This document shows, in pieces, positions 26,003-33,971 of a DNA stretch of 64,000 nucleotides. The notes under the pieces are model-generated. The model was not told the DNA's origin. It made no database searches and worked only from the letters and a program-made list of their open reading frames with translations. Position 1 is the first letter of the stretch. The number at the start of each line of letters is the position of its first letter. Where the stretch lies: positions 62,001 to 126,000 of the forward strand of contig JAURMR010000041.1 of assembly GCA_030830565.1 (NCBI GenBank), in the 5' to 3' direction. The position numbers were made by a program, and so were the translations under genes. This DNA is from Acidimicrobiales bacterium. Lineage in GTDB: Bacteria; Actinomycetota; Acidimicrobiia; Acidimicrobiales; Acidimicrobilacustridaceae.

Positions 26003-27706
26003 ATGAAGGTCCTTTACATCGGTGGAACCGGTCGAACCGGAAGCACGTTGTTGGATCGGATTCTCGGTAGCGCTCCGGGTTGGTTCTCCGGCGGCGAATT
26101 GGCGTTTCTGTGGCGTCACGGACTCGTGGCCGGCGGACTTTGTGCTTGCGGGTCTGAACTTCGGGTCTGTGAGGTCTGGGCCCCAGTGCTTGACGCCATT
26201 GGTCGCGACGCACCGATCGATGCCCAGCGAATGGTTGATCTTCGTCGGAATTTCTGGTCGATCCATTTGCCGTTGATGGCAGTTCCGGGCGAGACAAAGC
26301 GACGACTTGATTCACTCGAAGAGTTTCCTGAAGTTGTTGAGCGCCTCTATAACGCTGTCGGCGATGTCACCGGCTGTCGCGTCTTCGTCGACTCTTCGAA
26401 GGAACCGCACTACAGCATGATCCTGCGCGAACGAACCGATCTCGATATCAGGTTCCTTCACCTTGTCCGTGACCCTCGTGCGATTGGTCAGAGCTGGTCG
26501 CGTCGACGTTCCGAGACTGGCCATCGTGATGCTGTTGAGATGGAACGGCGCGGTCCACTCAAGGTGATGGGTTATTTCAATGTGTCGAATCTCGCTGCCG
26601 AACGGTTTTGGCGCGACGAACCGGGACGTTATTTGCGAGTCCGTTACGAGGACTTCGTTGAGAACCCGCAGAAGTGGTTGGCAGTAATCGCAAACTTCAT
26701 GGGGGAAGATCTGGACCTCACAGGAGTTTTGGACGGAAAGATGTTTACGCCTGGGCCCACCCATACCGTATGGGGAAACCCCAATCGCTTCGACGCAGAA
26801 CCTCGCCCAATTCGCAGCGACGATGCATGGAAAAAGGAGCAATCCAAACTGACGTCACTGTTTTTGTCGGTGAGTACTTTCCCGGTTTCCTCGCATTACG
26901 GCTATCGAGTCGTCGGCAAAGAACCGAAGCCACTTGCTGCAGAAGTGAATGCACCAGTGCATTCACCCTATGACTGGGAAGAGACGTGGGAAGTTGTGAA
27001 GGGCTGGCAAGGGTGGATGCGCGAAGCCCAAGGCAAAGCTCTTTGGAACGCTGCTGAGCGAGTGAAGCCAGGTGGACAGATCGTTGAGATCGGCAGTTTT
27101 CATGGCAAGTCGGCTGCGGTCTTGGCTCGGTCCGCTGCTCGGTCCGTCACTGTCGTCGCAATTGATCCACATGCCGGCAATGATCGTGGTCCAGGTGAGT
27201 GGGACGGCGCAGTCGAAGATGGACAGGCAGACAACTCAGCGTTTCTTGCGAACCTTGCGAGCGCAGGTGTCGCCGATCGAGTGACTCATGTGCGCGAGTT
27301 CAGCAATTTGGCATCGGGATTGGTCGAAGGGCCAATCGATGTTCTCTATATCGATGGCGCACATGGCTACGGACCCGCGTCCGACGACATTACGCGGTGG
27401 GGAAGCCGAGTCGTTGTCGGAGGAGAGTTGTTCATTCACGACGTCTACAACTCATTGTTTGTGACGCTTGCGGTTCTTCGCCACCTCTCGTTCTCGCGTC
27501 GTTGGCGCTATGTGGGGCGATCGCGTTCTCTTGCGATGTATGAACGCGTCGACCTGGGCGTATTCGGGAGTGTGCGGAATCTCGCGCTTCATTTGGCATC
27601 GCTGCCGTGGTTCGTTCGCAATGCATGCGTGCGACTCCTCCGCACCCTGGGCCTCGAGAAATTTGCTCGTCCGCTTGGTCACGTTCCGGGTGAAGGGATG
27701 TACTGA
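26003..27706 (+). CDS. Sulfotransferase fused to class I SAM-dependent methyltransferase
   Basis: 567-residue two-domain enzyme. Residues 1-305 are a PAPS-dependent sulfotransferase: the 5'-phosphosulfate loop GGTGRTGSTLLDRIL (7-21) and the 3'-phosphate site LVRDPRAIGQSWSRRR (154-169), with YEDFVENP near 215 after it. Residues 320-567 are a Rossmann methyltransferase of the Methyltransf_24 type: VEIGSFHGKSA (361-371) for SAM, then VAIDPHAG and VLYIDGAHGY. I see no stop or frameshift between them. Family members of each half act on carbohydrates or small molecules. Placement in the AftD-like operon suggests the substrate is the glycan or its precursor, which is inference. No signal peptide is present, so it acts in the cytoplasm. 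Confidence 0.85.
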   Translation: MKVLYIGGTGRTGSTLLDRILGSAPGWFSGGELAFLWRHGLVAGGLCACGSELRVCEVWAPVLDAIGRDAPIDAQRMVDLRRNFWSIHLPLMAVPGETKRRLDSLEEFPEVVERLYNAVGDVTGCRVFVDSSKEPHYSMILRERTDLDIRFLHLVRDPRAIGQSWSRRRSETGHRDAVEMERRGPLKVMGYFNVSNLAAERFWRDEPGRYLRVRYEDFVENPQKWLAVIANFMGEDLDLTGVLDGKMFTPGPTHTVWGNPNRFDAEPRPIRSDDAWKKEQSKLTSLFLSVSTFPVSSHYGYRVVGKEPKPLAAEVNAPVHSPYDWEETWEVVKGWQGWMREAQGKALWNAAERVKPGGQIVEIGSFHGKSAAVLARSAARSVTVVAIDPHAGNDRGPGEWDGAVEDGQADNSAFLANLASAGVADRVTHVREFSNLASGLVEGPIDVLYIDGAHGYGPASDDITRWGSRVVVGGELFIHDVYNSLFVTLAVLRHLSFSRRWRYVGRSRSLAMYERVDLGVFGSVRNLALHLASLPWFVRNACVRLLRTLGLEKFARPLGHVPGEGMY

Positions 27707-27708
27707 CG

Positions 27709-28431
27709 TTGGCCTCTACGACGAACGCCGCCCCCTCCGCGGTCGAGATTCTGCGGCTCTTCTTGAAGGACAGGGGTCGGAGCGTTGAATTTGGCGATGC
27801 ACTCGCGCAACGTGCTGTCGCCCAATTGCCCGGTTCTGTCGACGGCTTGCGAGTTCTTGATTTGGGATGTGGTCCGGGCTCGTATTCGGCGGAATTGGAG
27901 CGTGCCGGAGCGAAAGTCGTTTCGGTAGAAATTGATCTCGATGAATTGCTGCGATCGAAAGCGCAATTGCGTCGTCCTTTGGTGTCCGACGGAACGTGCC
28001 TCGCATTTGCTGACAATTCATTTGATGCGGTTGTTTGTTCAAACGTGCTCGAGCACACTCCCGATCCAGAAGGTGTGCTCGCGGAGATTCAGCGCGTGCT
28101 CGTGGCCGGTGGCTGGTCCTATGTGAGTTGGACCAATTGGTATTCACCATGGGGCGGTCATGCTGTTGCTCCGCTTCACTATCTCGGACCTGAACGAAGC
28201 ATCCGCGTGTGGCGTCGACTCTTCGGCGAACCGAAGGGCCGGAACCTTCCGCTTGTCACCGTGTTCCCGACAATGATTGGAGCAACGCTTCGTTGGGTAC
28301 GCGAACGTAACGGCCTTACGCTCGTAAATGCCTACCCGCGTTACTGGCCGTGGGCTCGCGTCATCATGAACATTCCAGGGCTTCGTGAGGTTGCGTCGTG
28401 GAACTGTGTTCTTGAATTGCGGAAGAACTAA
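27709..28431 (+). CDS. Class I SAM-dependent methyltransferase (Methyltransf_11)
   Basis: 240-residue methyltransferase with motif I VLDLGCGPGSYSAEL near 46-60, the acidic strand end VSVEIDLDE (motif II), and SFDAVVCSNVLEHTPDPEGVL (motif IV and following helix). The C-terminal part (WVRERNGLTLVNAYPRYWPW) resembles methyltransferases that sit near mycobacterial AftD and envelope glycosyltransferase genes. The apparent start is TTG 27709, two bases after the upstream stop; a later in-frame start would remove part of the N-terminal helix. It ends the glycan operon, meeting a converging gene with no gap. Confidence 0.8.
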   Translation: MASTTNAAPSAVEILRLFLKDRGRSVEFGDALAQRAVAQLPGSVDGLRVLDLGCGPGSYSAELERAGAKVVSVEIDLDELLRSKAQLRRPLVSDGTCLAFADNSFDAVVCSNVLEHTPDPEGVLAEIQRVLVAGGWSYVSWTNWYSPWGGHAVAPLHYLGPERSIRVWRRLFGEPKGRNLPLVTVFPTMIGATLRWVRERNGLTLVNAYPRYWPWARVIMNIPGLREVASWNCVLELRKN

Positions 28432-28995
28432 TCAGCTTTCGCCAAGCCAGATGGCGGCACGATCAAGAAGCCAAATACTGACGTTGTGGCAGGTATCGAG
28501 GACATCGCACATTTGCTCTTGGCCCAAGTAGATGCGATCGAGTCCGACTTCAATGCGAGAGATGATCGTCAGACTCCGTTCGGCGGCGTCAGTCACTGAC
28601 GCAAAGGAATCGATCGCCGAAACTTCAAGAGGTAACTCGATGCCACCCATTCCCGCGAGTTCAGTCGCGAGGACCAACAAGTCGGGTGGGTAGCGAAGTG
28701 GTGGGAGTGTCCAGGTGAATGCAAGTGGGAACGAGAACCCTTCGATCGGGTCATCGCCCTCGGGGATCGCGAGCATCTTGTCCTCGAACCCGATCATGAT
28801 TCTGGGGTCGACCTCGAGCGAAAGATGAAGATCAAGCGGGCCACCGCAAGCGTCTTCTGGATGGAGATCGATTTCCCATGCCTGGCGCATGGAATAGGTC
28901 TCAATGAAGTGCCGCTCGTCGTGCACATGGAATGCGTGATCGACTGCGTGGTCTTTGAGGTCAGCAATGAAGCCGGGAACGTCGATGATCGCCAC
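28432..28995 (-). CDS. Conserved-looking protein of unknown function
   Basis: 187-residue protein with no recognised domain. It is acidic and not membrane-associated. Notable parts are DHAFHVHDERHFIETY near 18-33, a His-rich region that might bind metal, DLHPEDACGGPLDLHLSLEVDPRI near 41, and a helical C-terminal half. GTG 28995 is chosen because TAGCCT on the minus strand lies exactly 7 nt upstream and because a longer reading would overlap the inositol-monophosphatase gene. It converges on the glycan operon with no spacer. Good codon structure on this strand supports a real gene; I cannot name a function. Confidence 0.6.
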   Translation of the reverse strand: MAIIDVPGFIADLKDHAVDHAFHVHDERHFIETYSMRQAWEIDLHPEDACGGPLDLHLSLEVDPRIMIGFEDKMLAIPEGDDPIEGFSFPLAFTWTLPPLRYPPDLLVLATELAGMGGIELPLEVSAIDSFASVTDAAERSLTIISRIEVGLDRIYLGQEQMCDVLDTCHNVSIWLLDRAAIWLGES

Positions 28996-29002
28996 GGGGG
29001 TC

Positions 29003-29012
29003 AGGCTACCGT
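29003..29012. promoter_or_regulatory. Overlapping divergent -10 boxes
   Basis: Minus strand TAGCCT (29008-29003) is 7 nt from GTG 28995; plus strand TACCGT (29007-29012) is 7 nt from ATG 29020. They share base pairs 29007-29008. Both genes would be transcribed without leaders from one 10-bp element. Confidence 0.45.
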
Positions 29013-29019
29013 CGACCCC

Positions 29020-29772
29020 ATGGACGACAGAATCCTGCTTGAGGTCCTTGACGAAACGGCCAGCGCCATTCGGGCTGCGCTTGGAAATCTCAATGATTGG
29101 GGTCTCGCCGGGACTCGTGATGGTCAGTATCACAGTGACCTCGCCGCCGACGCTGCGGCCCTCGCGGTGCTTGAACGAGCCGGGGTCGGCGTGTTGTCAG
29201 AAGAGTCAGGTCGACATCGTCCCGATGCCGAGATCACTGTCGTGCTCGATCCACTCGATGGTTCAACGAACGCCAGTCGCGGCATCCCTTGGTTTGCGAC
29301 AAGTTTGTGTGCGGTCGATGCTGATGGGGCCCGCGCATCGCTGGTCATCAACTTGGCGACAGATGATCGTTTCGAAGCAGTGCGCGGCGGGGGAGCGACC
29401 CGAAACGGCGAAGCGATGACGACTTCGGGTGCAACGAAGATTCGCGAATCGCTCGTCGCCCTCTCTGGTTATCCCGACCACTGGCTCGGTTGGTATCAGT
29501 TCCGTTCACTCGGCGCATGTGCGCTTGATCTGTGTGCAGTCGCGTGTGGTGTCGTCGATGGCTACATCGATTGTTCATGGAACGCCCACGGATCGTGGGA
29601 CTACCTCGGCGGGTTGCTTGTGTGTCAGGAAGCCGGCGCCGTGATCGTCGATGCTGAGGATCGCGACCTCGTTGCGCTTGAGCACGCTGATCGCCGTACC
29701 CCGGTTGCCGCCGCCACGCCGGAACTCTTGGTTCAACTCGTCGATGCGCGTCGGAGCATTAAGCGCCCGTAG
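29020..29772 (+). CDS. Inositol monophosphatase family phosphatase
   Basis: 250-residue Mg-dependent, Li-sensitive-type phosphatase. Metal-binding motifs: LSEESG (Glu pair near 62-66), VLDPLDGSTNASRGIPWF (motif A, about 77-94) and SWDYLGGLLVCQEAGAVI (motif B, about 190-207). Length fits the family (250-280). Substrates in this family include inositol-1-phosphate, fructose-1,6-bisphosphate, PAP (CysQ) and histidinol phosphate. CysQ-type PAP removal would suit the two sulfotransferases nearby, but motifs do not decide it. ATG 29020 has a TANNNT box 7 nt upstream; the frame is open further upstream but antisense to the neighbour. Confidence 0.85.
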   Translation: MDDRILLEVLDETASAIRAALGNLNDWGLAGTRDGQYHSDLAADAAALAVLERAGVGVLSEESGRHRPDAEITVVLDPLDGSTNASRGIPWFATSLCAVDADGARASLVINLATDDRFEAVRGGGATRNGEAMTTSGATKIRESLVALSGYPDHWLGWYQFRSLGACALDLCAVACGVVDGYIDCSWNAHGSWDYLGGLLVCQEAGAVIVDAEDRDLVALEHADRRTPVAAATPELLVQLVDARRSIKRP

Positions 29773-29775
29773 GCT
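29770..29775 (+). promoter_or_regulatory. Putative -10 box for NUDIX gene
   Basis: TAGGCT, whose TAG is the stop codon of the preceding gene, ends 6 nt before ATG 29782, with no Shine-Dalgarno. Confidence 0.3.
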
Positions 29776-29781
29776 TTGGGC

Positions 29782-30312
29782 ATGGATCGATCGCCAGGAG
29801 CCCGACTGCACCGCGCTGCATTGCGCGTGTTTCGGATGTTCCCGCGATCGGTGCGACGCGTGACTGTTCGTACCGTGTCGCCTTCGTACACCGTTGGCGC
29901 AATCTGCGTCATTGAACGGCCCGACGGAGCGATTCTTCTCGTGCGTCAGGCGTACCGAAAAAAGTGGGGCATTCCGGGCGGCTTGTTGAAGCGCGGCGAA
30001 GCGCCCGAGGTTGGTGCGCGACGTGAAGTGTTCGAAGAAGTAGGAATCGCTGTCGAACTTGTTGGCCCGCCCGCAGTTGTTGTTGATGCTGATCCTCAAC
30101 GCGTCGATGTCATCTATCGAGCTCGTCCGGCAGCGCTGTCAGAAATCAGTGAAGTGCGCCCAACCTCGCCAGAAATCGTCGAAGTGAAGTGGTTTGCTCC
30201 CGACGCATTGCCCGAACTTCAGTTCGAAACTGCTGAAGCAATGGTGGCACTGGCAAGGGTGAACGCCACGCACACGATCGACCCGGCGGCGGCGGAAAAG
30301 CACCTCGACTGA
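29782..30312 (+). CDS. NUDIX hydrolase
   Basis: 176-residue NUDIX pyrophosphohydrolase. The complete Nudix box G-x5-E-x7-R-E-x2-E-E-x-G is present: GGLLKRGEAPEVGARREVF followed by EEVGI (about 69-92). Thirty basic residues precede the domain (RLHRAALRVFRMFPRSVRR), perhaps an amphipathic helix. The substrate cannot be inferred; nucleoside diphosphate derivatives are the general class. The start is ATG 29782, 9 bp after the phosphatase stop. tRNA-Val follows at 30336. Confidence 0.87.
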   Translation: MDRSPGARLHRAALRVFRMFPRSVRRVTVRTVSPSYTVGAICVIERPDGAILLVRQAYRKKWGIPGGLLKRGEAPEVGARREVFEEVGIAVELVGPPAVVVDADPQRVDVIYRARPAALSEISEVRPTSPEIVEVKWFAPDALPELQFETAEAMVALARVNATHTIDPAAAEKHLD

Positions 30313-30335
30313 CCGCGGCTACGCTGAAATCCTTC

Positions 30336-30412
30336 GGGCGTTTGGCTCAGTTGGCTAGAGCATCTCCCTTACAAGGAGAGGGTCGGGGGTTCGAGTCCCT
30401 CAACGCCCACCA
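30336..30412 (+). tRNA. tRNA-Val (anticodon TAC)
   Basis: Acceptor GGGCGTT pairs with AACGCCC, then A and an encoded CCA. The D-arm is GCTCAGTTGGCTAGAGC, the anticodon stem TCTCC/GGAGA encloses CTTACAA (anticodon TAC), and the T-arm is GGGGGTTCGAGTCCCTC. A TACGCT box 10 nt upstream (30320-30325) may be its promoter. Confidence 0.95.
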
Positions 30413-30426
30413 TTCCTGAACGGCAG

Positions 30427-31704
30427 TTAGGGCAGTCCCATGGCAAAGAAGTCCAGTTGCCAGAGGGACTTGAAGACTTCCCGGCACATTTCGGTGAGTC
30501 TCGCTGGGTCTTCGCGCGGGAATGAACCGTTCTCGGCGGCGATGGAAATGATTTCGTTGATCGTGCGTCGACCATCAACTAGTTCGACGAACGAGAGTTG
30601 AAGGGCCTCAAGCTCCATGGTCCAGTTGCTTCGCGAGAGCTGGTCGCCCATTAAGCGGCACCGATACCGGAACTCGGGGATGAACCGTGTGAAGTCTTCG
30701 GAGGCAAAATCAATCACATAGCTGGTCGTTGGTCGGTCGATGTGACACGCGGTGAAGAAATGGCATCCGTTGCGTGAGTTGATTCGTTCCATCGCGGACC
30801 ATTGAGCCCGATCGGGGAGATCGGCAAGGGTCGAAAGGAAACGGTTGTTGCGGCTCGGCGGTGCATAGTACGGGGACTTCAGGAACCACTCTTGAAAGGT
30901 CAAACCCGCATCACTCACGAGCTCAATACATTCATCGACGGTATAGGTGCGATCGCGACCATGAAGAAATGTATCGACGAGTCCTGCGTCGAAGGAAAGG
31001 TCGGGAGCGATCTCGATGTAGCTCTGAATCGGATGTCCCTCTGGGAGTGATCCGAGTGCTTCGCGGACCATCGCTACTGATGCTTGATCGCGTTGAAGGC
31101 CAAGTTCGCGGAACACCGACTGCAGCATTTCAACGCCGAGCCGCCCATAGGTTGCGTACAACATGACGGCAACGACACCGTCGGGGCGAAGTGCTTCAGC
31201 AAGCGACTTCAATCCAACGAGCGGATTAGCGAGATGGTGTAAAACGCCACTTGAAACGATGAGATCAAAGCTTTGATTAAGGGTGTTCAGATTCTCGATT
31301 GGAAGACGATGAAGCTCAAGGTTTTTAAGGTTGTAGGTGTTCTTTAAATAGCGGTGATGGTCGAGTGAGGCCTGGCTGACATCAATCGCGGTGACTTTCG
31401 ACGTTGGATTCCCATAGGCAAAGACTGCGGCCTGATTGGTTCCGCATCCGGCAATCAGGATGTCGAGGTCTGATGCGTCCGCTCGGGTGGGCCAAAACAT
31501 TCGGTGAGCGATGCTCGGGTCGAACCATTGCCAGTTGTTTGCCATCCAACCGGGCAAATTCATGATGGGTTCGGGGTAGACCCATTCTTCGTATTGGCTT
31601 GAGACAACATCGCCTAGTGGATCGAACGCCATGGTGTCGCTTCCCGAGAGAGGACGGACTCGGAAATCTATTCGTGTGGACTTTGTTACGTCCATGTTCA
31701 ACAT
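30427..31704 (-). CDS. SAM-dependent methyltransferase with C-terminal PqqD-like domain
   Basis: 425-residue protein. Residues 25-65 hold DPLGDVVSSQYEEWVYPEPI, a preface common in one group of class I methyltransferases. The SAM site is ILIAGCGTNQAAVFAYG near 80-96, with AIDVSQASLDHHR as motif II and FDLIVSSGVLHHL as motif IV. The C-terminal 80 residues end LSFVELVDGRRTINEIIS and resemble PqqD-like winged domains that bind peptide substrates in RiPP pathways. No precursor peptide or radical SAM gene is nearby. Alternative starts are 31695 and 31632; ATG 31704 has only a weak upstream purine stretch. The quinone-reductase-like gene is divergent, 38 bp away. Confidence 0.75.
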   Translation of the reverse strand: MLNMDVTKSTRIDFRVRPLSGSDTMAFDPLGDVVSSQYEEWVYPEPIMNLPGWMANNWQWFDPSIAHRMFWPTRADASDLDILIAGCGTNQAAVFAYGNPTSKVTAIDVSQASLDHHRYLKNTYNLKNLELHRLPIENLNTLNQSFDLIVSSGVLHHLANPLVGLKSLAEALRPDGVVAVMLYATYGRLGVEMLQSVFRELGLQRDQASVAMVREALGSLPEGHPIQSYIEIAPDLSFDAGLVDTFLHGRDRTYTVDECIELVSDAGLTFQEWFLKSPYYAPPSRNNRFLSTLADLPDRAQWSAMERINSRNGCHFFTACHIDRPTTSYVIDFASEDFTRFIPEFRYRCRLMGDQLSRSNWTMELEALQLSFVELVDGRRTINEIISIAAENGSFPREDPARLTEMCREVFKSLWQLDFFAMGLP

Positions 31705-31742
31705 GGCTGGTCTAGCGTTCCTTTCCGAAACGAGGGGGACGA

Positions 31743-32789
31743 ATGGCAACGATGCGTGCATGGCGAGTTCACGAATACGGACAACCGATGGAGGTCTTGC
31801 GCCTCGATGAGGTTGAGATTCCAGAACCTGGTCCCGGTGAAGTCCGAGTGAAGGCGCAAGCCATTCCGCTAAACCTCAACGACCTCGAACGCATTACCGG
31901 TGGCAACATGATGGTGCGGCCTGAATTTCCCTATAGCCCGGGCATGGAAGCGTTCGGTGTTGTCGACGCATGTGGCGAGGGTGCCGAAGAATGGCTGGGC
32001 AAGCGAGTCGCAGCGGTGACGAAACAGGCATTTGGCGGCTTCGCCGAATATGCGATTTGCCCCACGATCGCGGCATTTGAAATCGACGAAGAAATTCCGC
32101 TTCCCGACGCTGCTGCGCTGTTCTTTCCCTTCCATCTGGCGTGGCTTGGGCTCATTGATCGCGCTTCGATGAAAGCTGGGGATTCGGTCCTCATTCATGC
32201 CGGAGCCGGTGGTGCTGGATCGGCTGCGATTCAGATCGCCAAAGCCTTTGGGGCCCGTGTGTATGCGACAGCCGGTGGACCGGAAAAGGTAGCGCTGTGT
32301 CGTGAACTCGGTGCCGATGTCGCGATTGATTATCTGACCGAAGATTTCAAGGCCATCGTGCTCGCTGATACCGACAACATTGGCGTCGACATCGTGTTCG
32401 ACAATGTGGGTGAAGCAGTAATGGCCGATTCATTCGCATGCACTGCGTATAACGGCACGTACCTCATGATGGGTTTCGCATCGAACAAAGTTGTGGCCGA
32501 TGAGAAGTTCATCATTCCTCGTCAGGTGACGATGGGGAACTTCAAATTGTGCGGTGTGTTGCTCAATTATCAGTCCGAGGACATGATCGGGCTGATTAAG
32601 CAGGGCATGGGCTGGAACGTTGCGCCACGAGAACTCGGCGAACTGGCAACGGCAGACATCGTCGAACTCGTAAAGGCCGGAACGGTTCGCGCCGTAGTTG
32701 GAAGCGCACCGAGTTTCGAAGATCTTCCGGCGGCAATGGAAGCGATGGGCTCACGCAACACCACCGGCCGCGTCATTGTCATGCTCTGA
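31743..32789 (+). CDS. Zinc-independent MDR oxidoreductase (quinone oxidoreductase-like)
   Basis: 348-residue medium-chain dehydrogenase/reductase. The GroES-like N-terminal domain (1-125) lacks the cysteine cluster of zinc alcohol dehydrogenases. The NADPH-binding domain has IHAGAGGAGSAAIQIAKAFG near 150-169 (AxxGxxG type), then GADVAIDYLTEDF. This points to an NADPH:quinone oxidoreductase or an enoyl-thioester reductase. GAGGGGGAC before the ATG is a good Shine-Dalgarno. It converges on a sulfotransferase gene; a role in the same catabolic neighbourhood is possible but not shown. Confidence 0.85.
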   Translation: MATMRAWRVHEYGQPMEVLRLDEVEIPEPGPGEVRVKAQAIPLNLNDLERITGGNMMVRPEFPYSPGMEAFGVVDACGEGAEEWLGKRVAAVTKQAFGGFAEYAICPTIAAFEIDEEIPLPDAAALFFPFHLAWLGLIDRASMKAGDSVLIHAGAGGAGSAAIQIAKAFGARVYATAGGPEKVALCRELGADVAIDYLTEDFKAIVLADTDNIGVDIVFDNVGEAVMADSFACTAYNGTYLMMGFASNKVVADEKFIIPRQVTMGNFKLCGVLLNYQSEDMIGLIKQGMGWNVAPRELGELATADIVELVKAGTVRAVVGSAPSFEDLPAAMEAMGSRNTTGRVIVML

Positions 32790-32807
32790 TCTTTCAGAGC
32801 GCTGAGA

Positions 32808-33971
32808 TCACTCCGGCGGCAAGTCGAAATGTTCGATGTACTCGCAGAATTCGCTGCGCACCGCTGCAGGATCAATGCCGTAGTCGTCGGGCTGGTAATC
32901 GTGGGTTCCGTGCACGCCAGGCGGATTTGCTGCGATGAACGCCTGCATCCCGTGGGCCGCTTCGTCAGACATCGGTAGTCCAAGTGCGTCGTAAATCTGC
33001 GTGATGACCCCGAACTGATCGGTGATGAAATCGCGGAACATCATGTCGTAGAAGATTGCGTCCGGATACTCCTGCGCTTTGCGCACATTGACGCCGTGCA
33101 TGAGTACATCTCGAAGTCGCGGAGTCCAGTCGGCGGCAACTGCACGGGGATCGACGTGATCGCTTCCAACGCTACGCACGATGGTGGTGAGTGAGGCATA
33201 GGACGTCATTGACTTCACCGGATCGCGATGGGTGAACACGATGCGCGCATCGGGGTAGGTAGCCAGGAGATGTTCGAGTCCCCAGAGATGAGCGCCGGTC
33301 TTCAGCACCCAGCGATCTTGCATGTTGAACGCTTGCATGTGCTGCAGTTGCTTCAGATGGAATTCGTAAACCTTCGACCAGTCGGCGTCGCGATCGGTCC
33401 AGTCTTGGTAGCTCGAAACATTGAACTGATTGTGAAACAGAGGCGTACACATGGATTCACCCATGAGCGTGACGCACTCTTGGGTCAGTTCAGCTCCGAG
33501 CGGATGAATGGCCTTTAACTGCTGGTCTTCAATCGGGGGCATTGTTGCTGCACACATTGCGATGCGAGGATCGGTCGCAAACGTTTCTGCGCGAGGTGGG
33601 GGAGAAGGGAACATGCATTCCCATGTGAGCGGCGCACGATTTGCGGGGTCCTGAGCGAGGATGTCGTGCAAGATCGTGGTGCCGGTGCGGGGCATTCCGA
33701 TGATGAACACCGGCTTTTCGATCTTCTGCTCCGCTATCTCTGGGTAGTTGGCGCGGTCAGCGGTGTAGTTCAAGCGATTTACGGTGTGTAGTAGTGCTCT
33801 CTCACTAGCGATGAATTCGCCCGTGGGGTTGAGCTGTGCATCGGCATGAAGTGAATCCATGAAACGGTCAAGTCCTTCAAGAAAGAACTCGCTGCCGTCG
33901 CCGAGGTCTGTGCGACTTTCGGCTCGGCGTGAGGACTCAGCAAGGATTGCGTCAACGTTCAGGTCGGTCAT
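32808..33971 (-). CDS. Sulfotransferase family protein
   Basis: 387-residue PAPS-dependent-type sulfotransferase. The phosphosulfate loop GMPRTGTTILHDIL is near residues 79-92 and the 3'-phosphate motif VFTHRDPVKSMTSYASL near 237-253. An 80-residue N-terminal helical extension (HADAQLNPTGEF) is typical of the actinobacterial group that carries WECMFP and NQFNVSSY, often found beside CoA-ester and steroid genes. The ATG overlaps the Gfo/Idh stop (4 bp), so they form one operon. Substrate unknown; the neighbouring CoA-transferase and hydratase suggest a lipophilic alcohol. Confidence 0.85.
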   Translation of the reverse strand: MTDLNVDAILAESSRRAESRTDLGDGSEFFLEGLDRFMDSLHADAQLNPTGEFIASERALLHTVNRLNYTADRANYPEIAEQKIEKPVFIIGMPRTGTTILHDILAQDPANRAPLTWECMFPSPPPRAETFATDPRIAMCAATMPPIEDQQLKAIHPLGAELTQECVTLMGESMCTPLFHNQFNVSSYQDWTDRDADWSKVYEFHLKQLQHMQAFNMQDRWVLKTGAHLWGLEHLLATYPDARIVFTHRDPVKSMTSYASLTTIVRSVGSDHVDPRAVAADWTPRLRDVLMHGVNVRKAQEYPDAIFYDMMFRDFITDQFGVITQIYDALGLPMSDEAAHGMQAFIAANPPGVHGTHDYQPDDYGIDPAAVRSEFCEYIEHFDLPPE

